A DNA stretch of 64,000 nt from RPQJ01 sp963778185. Its GTDB lineage: Bacteria; Pseudomonadota; Gammaproteobacteria; Steroidobacterales; Steroidobacteraceae. The stretch lies in the NCBI GenBank assembly GCA_963778185.1, contig CAVZTF010000004.1:310001-374000 (forward strand), given 5' to 3'. A program made the position numbers and the translations under genes. Of this stretch, positions 34,957 to 43,451 are shown piece by piece; positions within the stretch are counted from its first letter, which is position 1, and every line of letters begins with the position of its first letter. The notes under the pieces are model-generated. The model was not told the origin of the DNA, searched no databases, and saw nothing but the letters and a program-made list of their open reading frames with translations.

Positions 34957-35451
34957 TCAGATGAAGAGGTTGATGTCGGATTGCGTGGCCACCTCGATGT
35001 AGGTGGCCGCGCCGCCGAGCTCGATGCCCGGGATCATGTCGTCGAGCGTGTACTCGAACAGGTCCATGGTCATCTGGCAGGCGATCATGCGCACGTCGGC
35101 CTCGAGCGCGAGCGCCCGCAGGTCCGGGATGGAGGCGACGCCCTTCTTCTTCATCATGTTCTTCATCATCACCGTGGCCCCGGCATCCACGCCCGGGATC
35201 ATCGAGGCGATGTTGGGCATGCCCATGTGGCCGCCGGCCATCGGCATCTTCATCGCCGGGTTGCCGAGCGGGGTCATCTTGAGGTCGAGGTTCTTGAGCA
35301 GCAGCGACAGCCCGTAGAAGGTGAAGAACAGCGTGACATTGAGCCCCATGGCCGCGGCGGTCGTCGACAGGATGAAGGGAGGATAGGCCCAGTCGAGCGA
35401 CCCCTTGGTGACGATGATGGACATGCTCTTGGTGTCGGACGACTCGGTCAT
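34957..35451 (-). CDS. DsrE2/DsrE3-type sulfurtransferase
   Basis: 164 residues from ATG 35451 with AGAGGGA upstream. The sequence SIIVTKGSLDWAYPPFIL, VTLFFTFYGLSLLLK and MIACQMTMDLF with its single conserved cysteine matches DsrE/DsrF/DrsH-like proteins of the DsrE2/3 group. These pass persulfide sulfur to TusA, whose gene follows at once. The middle is methionine-rich (NPAMKMPMAGGHMGMP). Exact subgroup (DsrE2 or DsrE3A) is uncertain without alignment. Confidence 0.82.
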   Translation of the reverse strand: MTESSDTKSMSIIVTKGSLDWAYPPFILSTTAAAMGLNVTLFFTFYGLSLLLKNLDLKMTPLGNPAMKMPMAGGHMGMPNIASMIPGVDAGATVMMKNMMKKKGVASIPDLRALALEADVRMIACQMTMDLFEYTLDDMIPGIELGGAATYIEVATQSDINLFI

Positions 35452-35497
35452 GTTCGCGATCCCTCTGCGCTGGTGAACGTGCGAAACGCGCCGGACG

Positions 35498-35538
35498 TTA
35501 GCAGAGATCTCTTTATTAGCAAAGTCGGATGAATTAGC
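35498..35538. promoter_or_regulatory. Three TTAGC repeats at 18-bp period
   Basis: TTAGC occurs at 35498, 35516 and 35534, each exactly 18 bp apart, in the 95-bp divergent promoter between the dsrE-tusA and deacetylase-lipS1 transcription units. The first repeat is followed by the palindrome GAGATCTC. ATTAG also forms the dyad at 40855-40870 before the dsrE-shdr genes. They are candidate sites for the ArsR-type sHdrR. Confidence 0.45.
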
Positions 35539-35546
35539 CTCGCGGC

Positions 35547-36725
35547 ATGGATGCGCGAGCGCAGCCGCCGGCTCTTCTGACGCAGCGCAACAACCCTGTG
35601 CCGCGCGGCCGCGCGCCGGCACTCTTCGTCGCGAGCGACTTCTGCCGCCAGCCGGGTTTCGGCAGGCACCATCCGCTGTCGATCCCGCGCGTCTCGACGG
35701 TCCTCGAGCTCTGCGAGCGTCTCGGCTGGCTCGACGCCGCCACTTATCGGGACGCACGCGCCGCGAGCGTCGCGCAGCTGACCGCGTACCACGATCCGGC
35801 CTACGTGGAGGCACTGCGTTGCAGCGACGCCGCGCGCCGCGTCGAGGCCGGGATCCGCGCGCGCCATGGCTTCGGAACGCTGGAAAATCCGTTGTTTGCG
35901 GGGGTTTTCGAGCGAGCGGCCACGGCGGTCGGCGGTTCCATCCTGGCGGCGGAGCTCGCACTCGAACGGCGCATCGTGTTCCACCCGGCCGGCGGGACGC
36001 ACCACGGCCGTCGCGACCGCGCGAGTGGTTTCTGCTATTTCAACGATCCCGTGTTTGCCATCCTCACGCTGCTCGGGCATGGACTCGAGCGCGTCCTCTA
36101 CGTCGACCTCGACGCCCACCACGGCGACGGGGTGCAGGACGCGTTTCTCGACGACGCGCGGGTGAGAGTGATTTCCATTCACGAGACGGGCCGCTGGCCG
36201 CACACGGGCGCGGCCGACGATCGTGGCCGCGGCCATGCGCGCAATCTCCCGGTGCCTGCGGGTTTCAACGACGACGAACTCGATTTCCTGCTGGACGAGG
36301 TGGTCCTGCCGCTCGGCGCCGGGTTCGCGCCGCAGGCGGTGGTCGTGACCTGTGGCACGGACGCACTGGCGGGCGATCCGCTCTCGCGCCTCGCGCTCAG
36401 CAACGTCGCGCTGTGGCGCGCAGTCGAGCGGGTCGTGGAACTCGCGGTCCCGGCCGTGGTGCTCGGCGGTGGCGGCTACAACCCGTGGACGCTGGCGCGC
36501 TGCTGGACAGGCCTGTGGGGCCGGCTGGCCGGCCATGAAGTACCCATGGTGCTGCCGGCCGAAGCGCAGGTAATCTTGAAAGGACTCGCCTGCGACCTGG
36601 TCGACGACGAGGACGTGCAGCCGGAATGGCTCACCTCGCTCGCCGACCGGCCGAGGGGTGGCGCGGTGCGGGACCAGGTGCGCGCGCTGGCGGGAGACGG
36701 GAGGAAGATGCATGCCATGGCTTGA
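35547..36725 (+). CDS. HDAC/AcuC-family deacetylase at head of lipoate-assembly genes
   Basis: 392 residues. All catalytic features of zinc-dependent HDAC-type amidohydrolases are visible: the His pair H152-H153 in PAGGTHHGRRDRASGFC, zinc ligands D189 and H191 in VDLDAHHGDGVQDAF and D272 in TCGTDALAGDPLS, and the transition-state tyrosine Y311 in GGGGYNPWTL. The family removes acyl groups from lysines or polyamines. The lipS1 start lies inside its last codons, so it is translationally coupled to lipoate assembly. Acting on an acyl- or lipoyl-lysine is an attractive but untested idea. Confidence 0.88.
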   Translation: MDARAQPPALLTQRNNPVPRGRAPALFVASDFCRQPGFGRHHPLSIPRVSTVLELCERLGWLDAATYRDARAASVAQLTAYHDPAYVEALRCSDAARRVEAGIRARHGFGTLENPLFAGVFERAATAVGGSILAAELALERRIVFHPAGGTHHGRRDRASGFCYFNDPVFAILTLLGHGLERVLYVDLDAHHGDGVQDAFLDDARVRVISIHETGRWPHTGAADDRGRGHARNLPVPAGFNDDELDFLLDEVVLPLGAGFAPQAVVVTCGTDALAGDPLSRLALSNVALWRAVERVVELAVPAVVLGGGGYNPWTLARCWTGLWGRLAGHEVPMVLPAEAQVILKGLACDLVDDEDVQPEWLTSLADRPRGGAVRDQVRALAGDGRKMHAMA

Positions 36726-37749
36726 GTCCATCTCTGCGATCGAGGAATACGAGGGTATTGCGCTCGACGTGGGGCTCGTCGCGGACTTCGAGCGCTCCGC
36801 GGCCGGCGCCGCCGTGCGCCCGATCCGCTTCTCGACGCCCACGTTCAAGGACTACGCGAGCACGGAGCTCAAGGGTTGCGGGAAGATGAGCTTCCCGTCG
36901 TTCTCGATCACCGCCGGTGCCTGCGGACTCAACTGCGACCACTGCCGCGCCGAAATCCTGAAGCCCATGATCGCGGCCACCTCGCCGGCGATGCTCGACC
37001 AGAAGGTGCGGCAGCTGGTGGCGACGCAGGACCTGCAGGGATTCCTGCTCTCGGGTGGCTCGAACCGGCGCAACGAGATTCCCTACGAGCGCTACTACCC
37101 CGTCGTCGAGCGCCTGAAGCGCGACTTCCCGCACCTGCGGATCGCGATCCACACCGCGCTCACCGACGAGGCGGGCGCGCGCTCCATGGAAGCGGCGGGA
37201 GTCGACACGGCCATGATGGACGTGATCGGCGCGCAGGAGACCATCCGCGAGGTCTATCACCTCGACCGGCCGGTCGAGGATTTCGAGGCGACCCTCGCGG
37301 CGCTCTGCGCCACCTCGATGGAGGTGAGCCCGCACATCGTCCTCGGCCTGCATTACGGCCGCATGCTCGGCGAGCCGACCGCGCTCGACATCGTGAGCCG
37401 CCACGCCGTGAAGGCGCTGGTGCTGGTGGTGGTGATGCCGTTCTACGCCAAGCCGGGGCTCTACGCCGTGCCGGACGCAGCCGAGGTCGGGCGAATTTTC
37501 GGCGAGGCGCGCCGGCGCCTGCCGGACCGCCAGGTGCTGCTCGGCTGTGCCCGCCCGCCGGGCCTGCACAAGCGCGTGGTCGACGCCTACGCGGTGATGG
37601 CCGGGCTCGACGGCATCGCATTCCCGGCCGACGGCGTCGTGGGCGTCGCGCGAGCGGTCGGCCGGCCGTTCCACCAGGAGCACGCCTGCTGCTCCATCAA
37701 GCTCGGGCGCGCGCCCGTCGCGACGGCCGCCCGCACCGTCGCCGCGTAG
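36712..37749 (+). CDS. lipS1: Radical SAM lipoyl synthase component LipS1-type
   Basis: 345 residues from ATG 36712, with GGGAGGA upstream, overlapping the deacetylase end by 14 bases. The radical SAM cluster motif is C71-x3-C75-x2-C78 (ACGLNCDHC), and LLSGGSNRRNEIPYERYYPV follows. It belongs to the LipS1/LipS2 pair known from sHdr loci that together insert both sulfurs into octanoyl groups, replacing LipA. Which of the two genes is LipS1 is assigned by order. The frame is intact. Confidence 0.82.
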   Translation: MPWLESISAIEEYEGIALDVGLVADFERSAAGAAVRPIRFSTPTFKDYASTELKGCGKMSFPSFSITAGACGLNCDHCRAEILKPMIAATSPAMLDQKVRQLVATQDLQGFLLSGGSNRRNEIPYERYYPVVERLKRDFPHLRIAIHTALTDEAGARSMEAAGVDTAMMDVIGAQETIREVYHLDRPVEDFEATLAALCATSMEVSPHIVLGLHYGRMLGEPTALDIVSRHAVKALVLVVVMPFYAKPGLYAVPDAAEVGRIFGEARRRLPDRQVLLGCARPPGLHKRVVDAYAVMAGLDGIAFPADGVVGVARAVGRPFHQEHACCSIKLGRAPVATAARTVAA

Positions 37750-37777
37750 GCTTGCCGGGATCCAGGGGAGTCTTTCG

Positions 37778-39039
37778 ATGAGCTGTCTCAAGCAGAGCGC
37801 CGCAACCGCGACCGGCATGCCCGGAGCGGATCTCGCTTACAACGCGTTCGAGGCCATGCAGCCGCGGCTGCCGGGCCAGACGCCGACGGAGGCCCGCAAT
37901 GGCCGCCGCGTCAAGGAGGCGGCGGTGCCCCGCAGGGCGTCTACCTGCCGAACAACAACGTGCTCACGCCGCAGATGCGCTCGCCGGAGTACGTGCAGAT
38001 GTCGAACGCGGCGGCCATCACGCTCGGCATCATGCCGGGCAGGATGCACCGCGTCGGTTGCACGCGCTGCCTCAACCTGCTGCTCACCTACCCGGAGGGT
38101 TGCCGCGCCAACTGCGCCTACTGCGGGCTTGCCAGGCACCGCGAGGCGGAGCGCGACTACGCCGACCGCAACTTCATCCGCGTGGACTGGCCGGCGGTGC
38201 CGATGCAGCAGGTCGTGGACACCGTGGCCCGCGACGGCGGCCGCAGCCCGTTCCACCGCATGTGCATCTCGATGATCACGCACCCGCGCTCGGACGAGGA
38301 CACGGTGGCGGTGCTGAAGGCGTGGACCGCGAAGATCGACCCGTCCACGATCCCGGTGTCGATCCTGTCGAACCCGACGACCATGGAGCGCAAGGACGTC
38401 GAGCGCCTGCGCGAGCTCGGCGCGGATATCTTCACGGTCGCGCTCGACGCCGTCCACGCCGGCGCTCTTCGATCGCACGCGCGGCAAGGGCGTGCAGTCG
38501 CCGCACAAGTGGCAGAAGTACTGGGAAGTGCTGCATGCATGCGCGCGAGGTGTTCGGGCCGCAGAAGTTCGGCGCGCACATCATCGTCGGCATGGGCGAG
38601 ACCGAGCGGGAGGTGCTCACGCTGGTGCAGCAGCTCGTCGACCTCGGCGGGCACAGCCACCTGTTCTCGCTTCTTCCCGGAGCAGGGCTCGCTGATGGAC
38701 CACCTGCCCGCCACGCCGCGCGACCAGTGGCGGCGCGTGCAGCTCGCGCGCTACCTGATCGACTACGCCGGCGTGCGCGTCGAGCAGATGAGTTTCGACG
38801 CCGAGGGCCGCGTGACGGGATACGCTCTGCCGCCGGCCGAGGTCGAGGATATCGTGAGCCAGGGCATCGCCTTCCGCACCTCGGGCTGCCCGGGCAAGGT
38901 CCGCGACGACGTGTCGGCCTGCGACCGGCCCTACGGCGATTCGCCGCCGAGCAACATCGCGAGCTTCCCGTTCCAGCCGAACAAGAGGGACCTGCGGAAG
39001 ATCCGCCGGCAGCTCAAGATCCCGGTCGTGCAGGGCTGA
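37778..39039 (+). CDS. lipS2: Radical SAM lipoyl synthase component LipS2-type, frameshifted
   Basis: ATG 37778 starts MSCLKQSAATATGMPG. Near 37935 the frame changes to one reading GVYLPNNNVLTPQMRSPEYV, and the radical SAM motif CRANCAYC lies near 38103-38126. Further changes near 38465, 38540 and 38675 are needed to read TRGKGVQSPHKWQKYWEV, REVFGPQKFGAHIIVGMGE and FSFFPEQGSLMDHL. At least three are single inserted bases. Corrected length is about 420 residues. With LipS1 it should make lipoyl groups for LbpA. The next gene starts 4 bp later. Confidence 0.75.
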
Positions 39040-39043
39040 GACG

Positions 39044-40127
39044 GTGGCCGGAGGCTTCCGGGTCGTCGACACCGGCGTGCGCGAAGGGCGATTCAACATC
39101 GCCCTCGACCAGGCGATGGTCGAGCTGCACCAGGCGAGGCGCATTCCCGACACGCTGCGCTTCATCCGCTTTCCGCCGACGGCGCTGATCGGCCGTCACC
39201 AGGCGCTGAGCCAGGAGATCGACGTGCCCTACTGCCAGGCGCACGGCATCGGCGTGGTGCGGCGCATCACCGGCGGCGGGGCCATCTACCTCGACGAGGG
39301 GCAGCTCGGCTGGGGCCTGGTGTTCAACCGGCGGACGCTCGGCTCCGCCTCGCTCGCCGAGCTGGCCCGCGACATCTGCGAGACGGTCGCGACCGGTCTC
39401 ACGCGCCTCGGCGTCCCGGCACGCTACCGACCGCGCAACGACATCGAGGTGGACGGCCGCAAGGTGAGCGGCACCGGCGGCTTCTTCGACGGCGACACGC
39501 TCATCTACCAGGGCACGGTGCTCGTCGACATGGACCCCTCGGCGATGGTGGCCGCGCTGCGCGTGCCGCGCGCCAAGCTCCAGAAGCGGCAGCTCGACTC
39601 GGCGGCCCAGCGAGTCGTCAGCCTGCGCGAGCTGCTGGGCCCGAAGACGCCCGGCCTGCCGGCGGTGCAGCAGGCGCTGCTCGAGGCGTTCAGCGAGCGC
39701 TTCGGCATCGAATGGGGCGCCGAGGCGCTGACGGCGGAGGAGGAGACGCTCGCCTGGCAGCACCACCGGGACGAGATCGGCACCGACGAGTTCGTGGCCG
39801 GGATCGACGATCCGGCGCGCGAAGCGGATTTTGCCGTCGGCACGCACACCTGCGCCGGGGGCACCGTCACCGCGTACCTGCGCCTCGAGGGCCCGGCGCG
39901 CGGGCGCATCGGCCAGGTGCTCATCACCGGCGATTTCTTCGTGGCGCCCGCCGCGGGTCGTGCTCGACCTCGAGGCGGCCCTGCGGCGCATCGACCTTGC
40001 GGAGCTGTCGCCCGCCATCGAGCGGTTCTTCCGCGATCGCACCCTCAGCGCACTGACGGTGGCTCCCGACGACTTCCGTCGCGCCATCGAGCTCGCGGCC
40101 GCCAATGCGACGGCCCGGGCGACATGA
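39044..40127 (+). CDS. slplA: Lipoate-protein ligase sLplA/B-type, one frameshift
   Basis: GTG 39044. The biotin/lipoyl ligase domain shows RRITGGGAIYLDEGQLGWG near residue 80 and NDIEVDGRKVSGTGGFFDG near 130, with the adenylate-binding lysine, and an LplB-like C-terminal part (READFAVGTHTCAGGTVTAYLR). An extra base near 39950 shifts the frame; removing it gives RVVLDLEAALRRIDLAELS and a stop at 40127. sLplA ligases attach octanoate or lipoate to LbpA for LipS1/LipS2 to act on. The uncorrected frame runs into the next gene and mimics a fusion. Confidence 0.83.
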
Positions 40128-40822
40128 AGACCCTGGCGGTCGTCCAGCACACCTCGGCCGAGTACCTCGGCAACGTCGAGGACCACCTCGAGGGCAGGCG
40201 CATCCGCTTCCGCTACTCGCGACCCTTCACGACCGGCGGCCGGGTGCCACAGCCGGGGATGCTGCTCGACGGACTGGTGCTGCTCGGCGGCGGCCCCTGG
40301 GGCAGCGCGGGCGGCCGCGACGTGCCGACGCTCGACCAGGAGGTCGAGTTGACGCGGGCCGCGCTCGGCAAGGGGCTGCCGGTGCTCGGCATCGGGCTCG
40401 GCGCGCAGGTTCTCGCGATCGCGGCGGGCGGCGGCTCCACGGCGTCCGACCTCGAATTCACCGTCGGGGAGGCGTTCCGCACGGATCCCCAGGCGCTCGG
40501 CGGCTTCCTGCCCGAGCGCTACCCGCTCGTGATCTACGGCCGCGACCGGCCGGAGTTGCCGCCGGGGGCCGACGTGCTCGCACGCGACGCCGCGGGCCGG
40601 CCGGCGCTGTTCCAGGTCGGCGAGAAGGCGCTCGGCTTCACCGGCCACCCCGGCACGAAGCCCGCGATCGTCGAGGACCTGATCATGGAGTTCGACGAGG
40701 TGCCGGCGCAGACCGCCCCGGCGCTCCAGCAGCTGAGGATGGTTCGCGTTGCGCTCGAGGACGCGCTGGTGCCGATCATGACCGGAGTGGTACGGATACT
40801 CGGATTGATGGAGCCGGAGTAG
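40124..40822 (+). CDS. Class I glutamine-amidotransferase-like protein lacking the catalytic Cys
   Basis: 232 residues from ATG 40124, overlapping the ligase stop. The GATase fold is clear (LDGLVLLGGGPWGS, PVLGIGLGAQVLAIAAGG, FTGHPGTKPAIVED), but the nucleophile elbow reads GIGLGAQ where active enzymes have a cysteine at the equivalent of G91. The active-site histidine region (GFTGHPG) remains. It therefore cannot hydrolyse glutamine by the usual route. GATase-like genes occur in other sHdr/lipoate clusters. A role as binding or regulatory protein is possible. Confidence 0.82.
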   Translation: MKTLAVVQHTSAEYLGNVEDHLEGRRIRFRYSRPFTTGGRVPQPGMLLDGLVLLGGGPWGSAGGRDVPTLDQEVELTRAALGKGLPVLGIGLGAQVLAIAAGGGSTASDLEFTVGEAFRTDPQALGGFLPERYPLVIYGRDRPELPPGADVLARDAAGRPALFQVGEKALGFTGHPGTKPAIVEDLIMEFDEVPAQTAPALQQLRMVRVALEDALVPIMTGVVRILGLMEPE

Positions 40823-40854
40823 GCTCCGGCATATTGTCATCGCACGCCATTTAC

Positions 40855-40870
40855 ATTAGGGTGCACTAAT
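40855..40870. promoter_or_regulatory. Dyad ATTAG-6-CTAAT before the dsrE-shdr genes
   Basis: An inverted repeat ATTAG/CTAAT with a GGTGCA centre sits 64 bp upstream of the dsrE gene that leads the shdr operon, in an AT-rich pocket. The form fits an ArsR-type operator, and the operon's own last gene is an ArsR-type regulator. Binding is inferred. Confidence 0.5.
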
Positions 40871-40933
40871 ACATCACGCGCCGCGCGGCACGAGGCCGTG
40901 CTGCGGCGCAACATCATCGACGGAGCAGGGAAC

Positions 40934-41308
40934 ATGGCCAAGCTGATCATCGTCATGGCGAACACCGATCCGCGCAACGCCGAGGAGCTCGGCGCGCCGA
41001 TCTTCCAGGCCACCGTCGCGGCCGCGATGGAATACGAGGTGGACGTGATCTGCACGGCCACGTCGGGCCGCCTGATGAAGAAGGGCGTGGCGGACAAGCT
41101 CGTCGTCAAGGAAGGCTCGCCCAAGACCGTCTACGACTTCATCAAGGACGCGCACGAGGCGGGCGCCAAGTTCTACTGCTGCTCGCCCAACCTCGACCTG
41201 TTCGACATGACGAAGGACGACCTCATCCCGGAATGCGCCGGCATCATCGGCGGCGCGCACCTGATCGAGGAAGTGATGGAGAACGACGTCAAGGTCCTGA
41301 CCTACTGA
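40934..41308 (+). CDS. DsrE-family sulfurtransferase of the sHdr operon
   Basis: 124 residues from ATG 40934 behind GGAGCAGGG. The fold and motif GAKFYCCSPNLDLFDM, with adjacent cysteines, and PECAGIIGGAHLIEE match DsrE3-type proteins that sit directly before hdrC1 in sHdr operons. It probably receives persulfide sulfur from TusA and supplies the sHdr complex. The next gene starts 32 bp downstream. Confidence 0.85.
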   Translation: MAKLIIVMANTDPRNAEELGAPIFQATVAAAMEYEVDVICTATSGRLMKKGVADKLVVKEGSPKTVYDFIKDAHEAGAKFYCCSPNLDLFDMTKDDLIPECAGIIGGAHLIEEVMENDVKVLTY

Positions 41309-41340
41309 TCGCGGGGCCGGCGACCGGCCCGGGGGTACGC

Positions 41341-42231
41341 ATGGAACACGCCGGCACGCGAGTGCAGCAGTACATCGGGGATCCGGTCTCGGACGCGCCT
41401 GCCGTCGGTCGCGCGAAGCTCGAGGAGATCTTCGGCGACATCCAGTCCGACCTGCGCTTCGACCACGAGCTGAACGGCTGCCTCAACTGCGGCATCTGCA
41501 CGGCGACCTGCCCGTCGGCGCACTACTACGACTACAGCCCGCGCGAAATCGTGCAGCTGCTCTGGACGGAGAATCTCGAGGGCATCTACGACGCGATGCA
41601 GGAGAAGATCTGGGCCTGCGCGCAGTGCTACACCTGCGCCGCGCGCTGCCCGTTCGGCAACTCGCCGGGCGGCCTCGTCATGGTCATGCGCGAGGTCGCG
41701 ATCAAGCACGGCTTCGAGTCGGCGAAGAACGTGCTGCGGCCCTTCAGCCGCGTGATGCTGAAGCTCATCTCGACCGGCAACCAGCTCTCGCCGGACATGA
41801 TCAGCAAGGACGCCTTCCCCGACTGGGGTCCGAACATCTCGAAGGTGGACGCCCCGCTGCAGGTGCTGCGCAATGCGATCCCGATGCCCACGCTGCACAC
41901 CACCAAGACCGCGTGGGAAGTGAATCTGAAGACGTCGGTCGAGCTCTACACCATCTGGGAAGAGACCGGCGTGCTCGCCAGCCTCAAGACGATCGACAAG
42001 AACCTCCATGACGTCATCGCCGACATCATGGACGAGAAGCGCGACGAGCTCGAAGAGTGGCTCGAGGAACAGGAGGAGGATGACCATGACCATCGACTCG
42101 AAGACCCCCGCCCCCGGCGAGCGCTTCACCGGCCACGGCCCGGAGTGGCGCGACGCGAAGCTCGACCGCCAGGACGCCACGCACCGCCACCGCGTGGGTC
42201 GAGCAGGTCATCAACAAGCGCTCGATGCTGA
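41341..42231 (+). CDS. shdrC1: sHdrC1 iron-sulfur subunit
   Basis: ATG 41341. Two [4Fe-4S] motifs: C47-x2-C50-x2-C53-x3-C57 (CLNCGICTATCP) and C93-x2-C96-x2-C99-x3-C103 (CAQCYTCAARCP). Homologous to heterodisulfide reductase HdrC, it wires electrons within the cytoplasmic sHdr complex. Conserved sequence ends near residue 246 (EEWLEEQEEDD, about 42080), where hdrB1 begins. The frame as printed runs on to 42231 with Arg/Pro-rich sequence, so its true end is probably near 42080 and a base may be missing there. Confidence 0.88.
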   Translation: MEHAGTRVQQYIGDPVSDAPAVGRAKLEEIFGDIQSDLRFDHELNGCLNCGICTATCPSAHYYDYSPREIVQLLWTENLEGIYDAMQEKIWACAQCYTCAARCPFGNSPGGLVMVMREVAIKHGFESAKNVLRPFSRVMLKLISTGNQLSPDMISKDAFPDWGPNISKVDAPLQVLRNAIPMPTLHTTKTAWEVNLKTSVELYTIWEETGVLASLKTIDKNLHDVIADIMDEKRDELEEWLEEQEEDDHDHRLEDPRPRRALHRPRPGVARREARPPGRHAPPPRGSSRSSTSARC

Positions 42232-43451
42232 CGCAGAAGGACCGCGTCGAGGACGTGCGGGACCTCATGTGGCAGCTCGAGAAGGAAGGCGAGATCGTCG
42301 TCCATCGCGTGAGCGACGAGCACCAGCCGGTGATGGTCAAGACGCTCTACGGCTGGGACAAGAAGATCCCGACCACGCGCCTGTGGCACCACAAGTCCTG
42401 CGGCCAGTGCGGCAACATCCCGGGCTACCCGGCCTCGCTGCTGTGGATCATGAACCAGCTCGGCACCGAGTACCTCGACGAGACCGACCAGACCTCCTGC
42501 ACGGCGTGGAACTACCACGGCTCGGGCATCGGCAACATCGAGAGCCTCGCGGCGGTCTTCCTGCGCAACTTCCACCAGGCCTACGTCTCGGCCAGGGCGC
42601 AGGGCCTGCCCGAGAGCTACTACTACCCGCTGGTGCACTGCGGCACGTCCTTCGGCAACTACAAGGAGGTGCGCGGCTACCTGCTGCGTTCGGCGAAGCT
42701 GCGCGAGAGCGTGAAGAAGATCCTCGGCAAGCTCGGCCGCCTGGTCGACGGCAAGCTCCTGATTCCCGAGGAGGTGGTGCACTACTCGGAGTGGCTGCAC
42801 GTGATGCGCGCGAAGATCGCCGAGCGCCAGGTCATCGACGCGAGCCACGTCCGCGCCACGATCCACCCGGCCTGCCACGTCTACAAGATGGTGCCCGAGG
42901 ACGTGATCTACGACGACGACGTGCTCGACGGCAACCGCGTCGCGGTGTCCACCGGCATCATGCAGTCGCTCGGCACGCAGGTCATCGACTACCGCACCTG
43001 GTACGACTGCTGCGGCTTCGGCTTCCGTCACATCATCTCCGAGCGCGAGTTCACGCGTTCGTTCGCCATCGACCGCAAGCTGCGCGTGGTGCAGGACGAG
43101 GCGCACACCGACGTCATGATCGGCCACGACACGGGCTGCATCACCACGCTCGACAAGAACCAGTGGATCGGCAAGGCGGCCGGCAAGGCCGTCGACGTGC
43201 CGGTGCTGGCCGACTGCCAGTTCGCCGCGCTGGTGCTGGGCGCGCACCCGTACAAGATCGTGCAGTCGCACTGGCACGCCTCCTCGACCGAGACCCTGAT
43301 GGAAAAGCTCGGCATCGACTGGCAGGCCAAGAAGGCCGAGTTCGAGGCATACCTCAAGGAGGTCGCCGCGGGCAGGTTCGAAACCCTCTACGACCCGCGC
43401 CGCAAGATCACTTCCGGGCCGGGCTACCAGCGGATCTCAACGACACCATGA
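42080..43451 (+). CDS. shdrB1: sHdrB1 CCG-domain subunit, one frameshift near N terminus
   Basis: ATG 42080 starts MTMTIDSKTPAPGERFTGHG; an extra C near 42190 shifts the frame, after which WVEQVINKRSMLTQKDRVED continues to 43451. Cysteine-rich motifs of HdrB are present: KSCGQCGN, DQTSCTAWN, HCGTSFGN, HPACHVYKM, YDCCGFGFR and HDTGCITTL. HdrB carries the non-cubane [4Fe-4S] catalytic clusters; in sHdr it is thought to act on lipoate-bound sulfur on LbpA. The stop overlaps the hdrA start (ATGA). Confidence 0.88.

Noticed and set aside
39044..40822. A single 592-residue ligase-GATase fusion protein
   Set aside because: The join arises from one extra base near 39950. Correcting it gives a ligase stop at 40127 and a separate GATase start at 40124.
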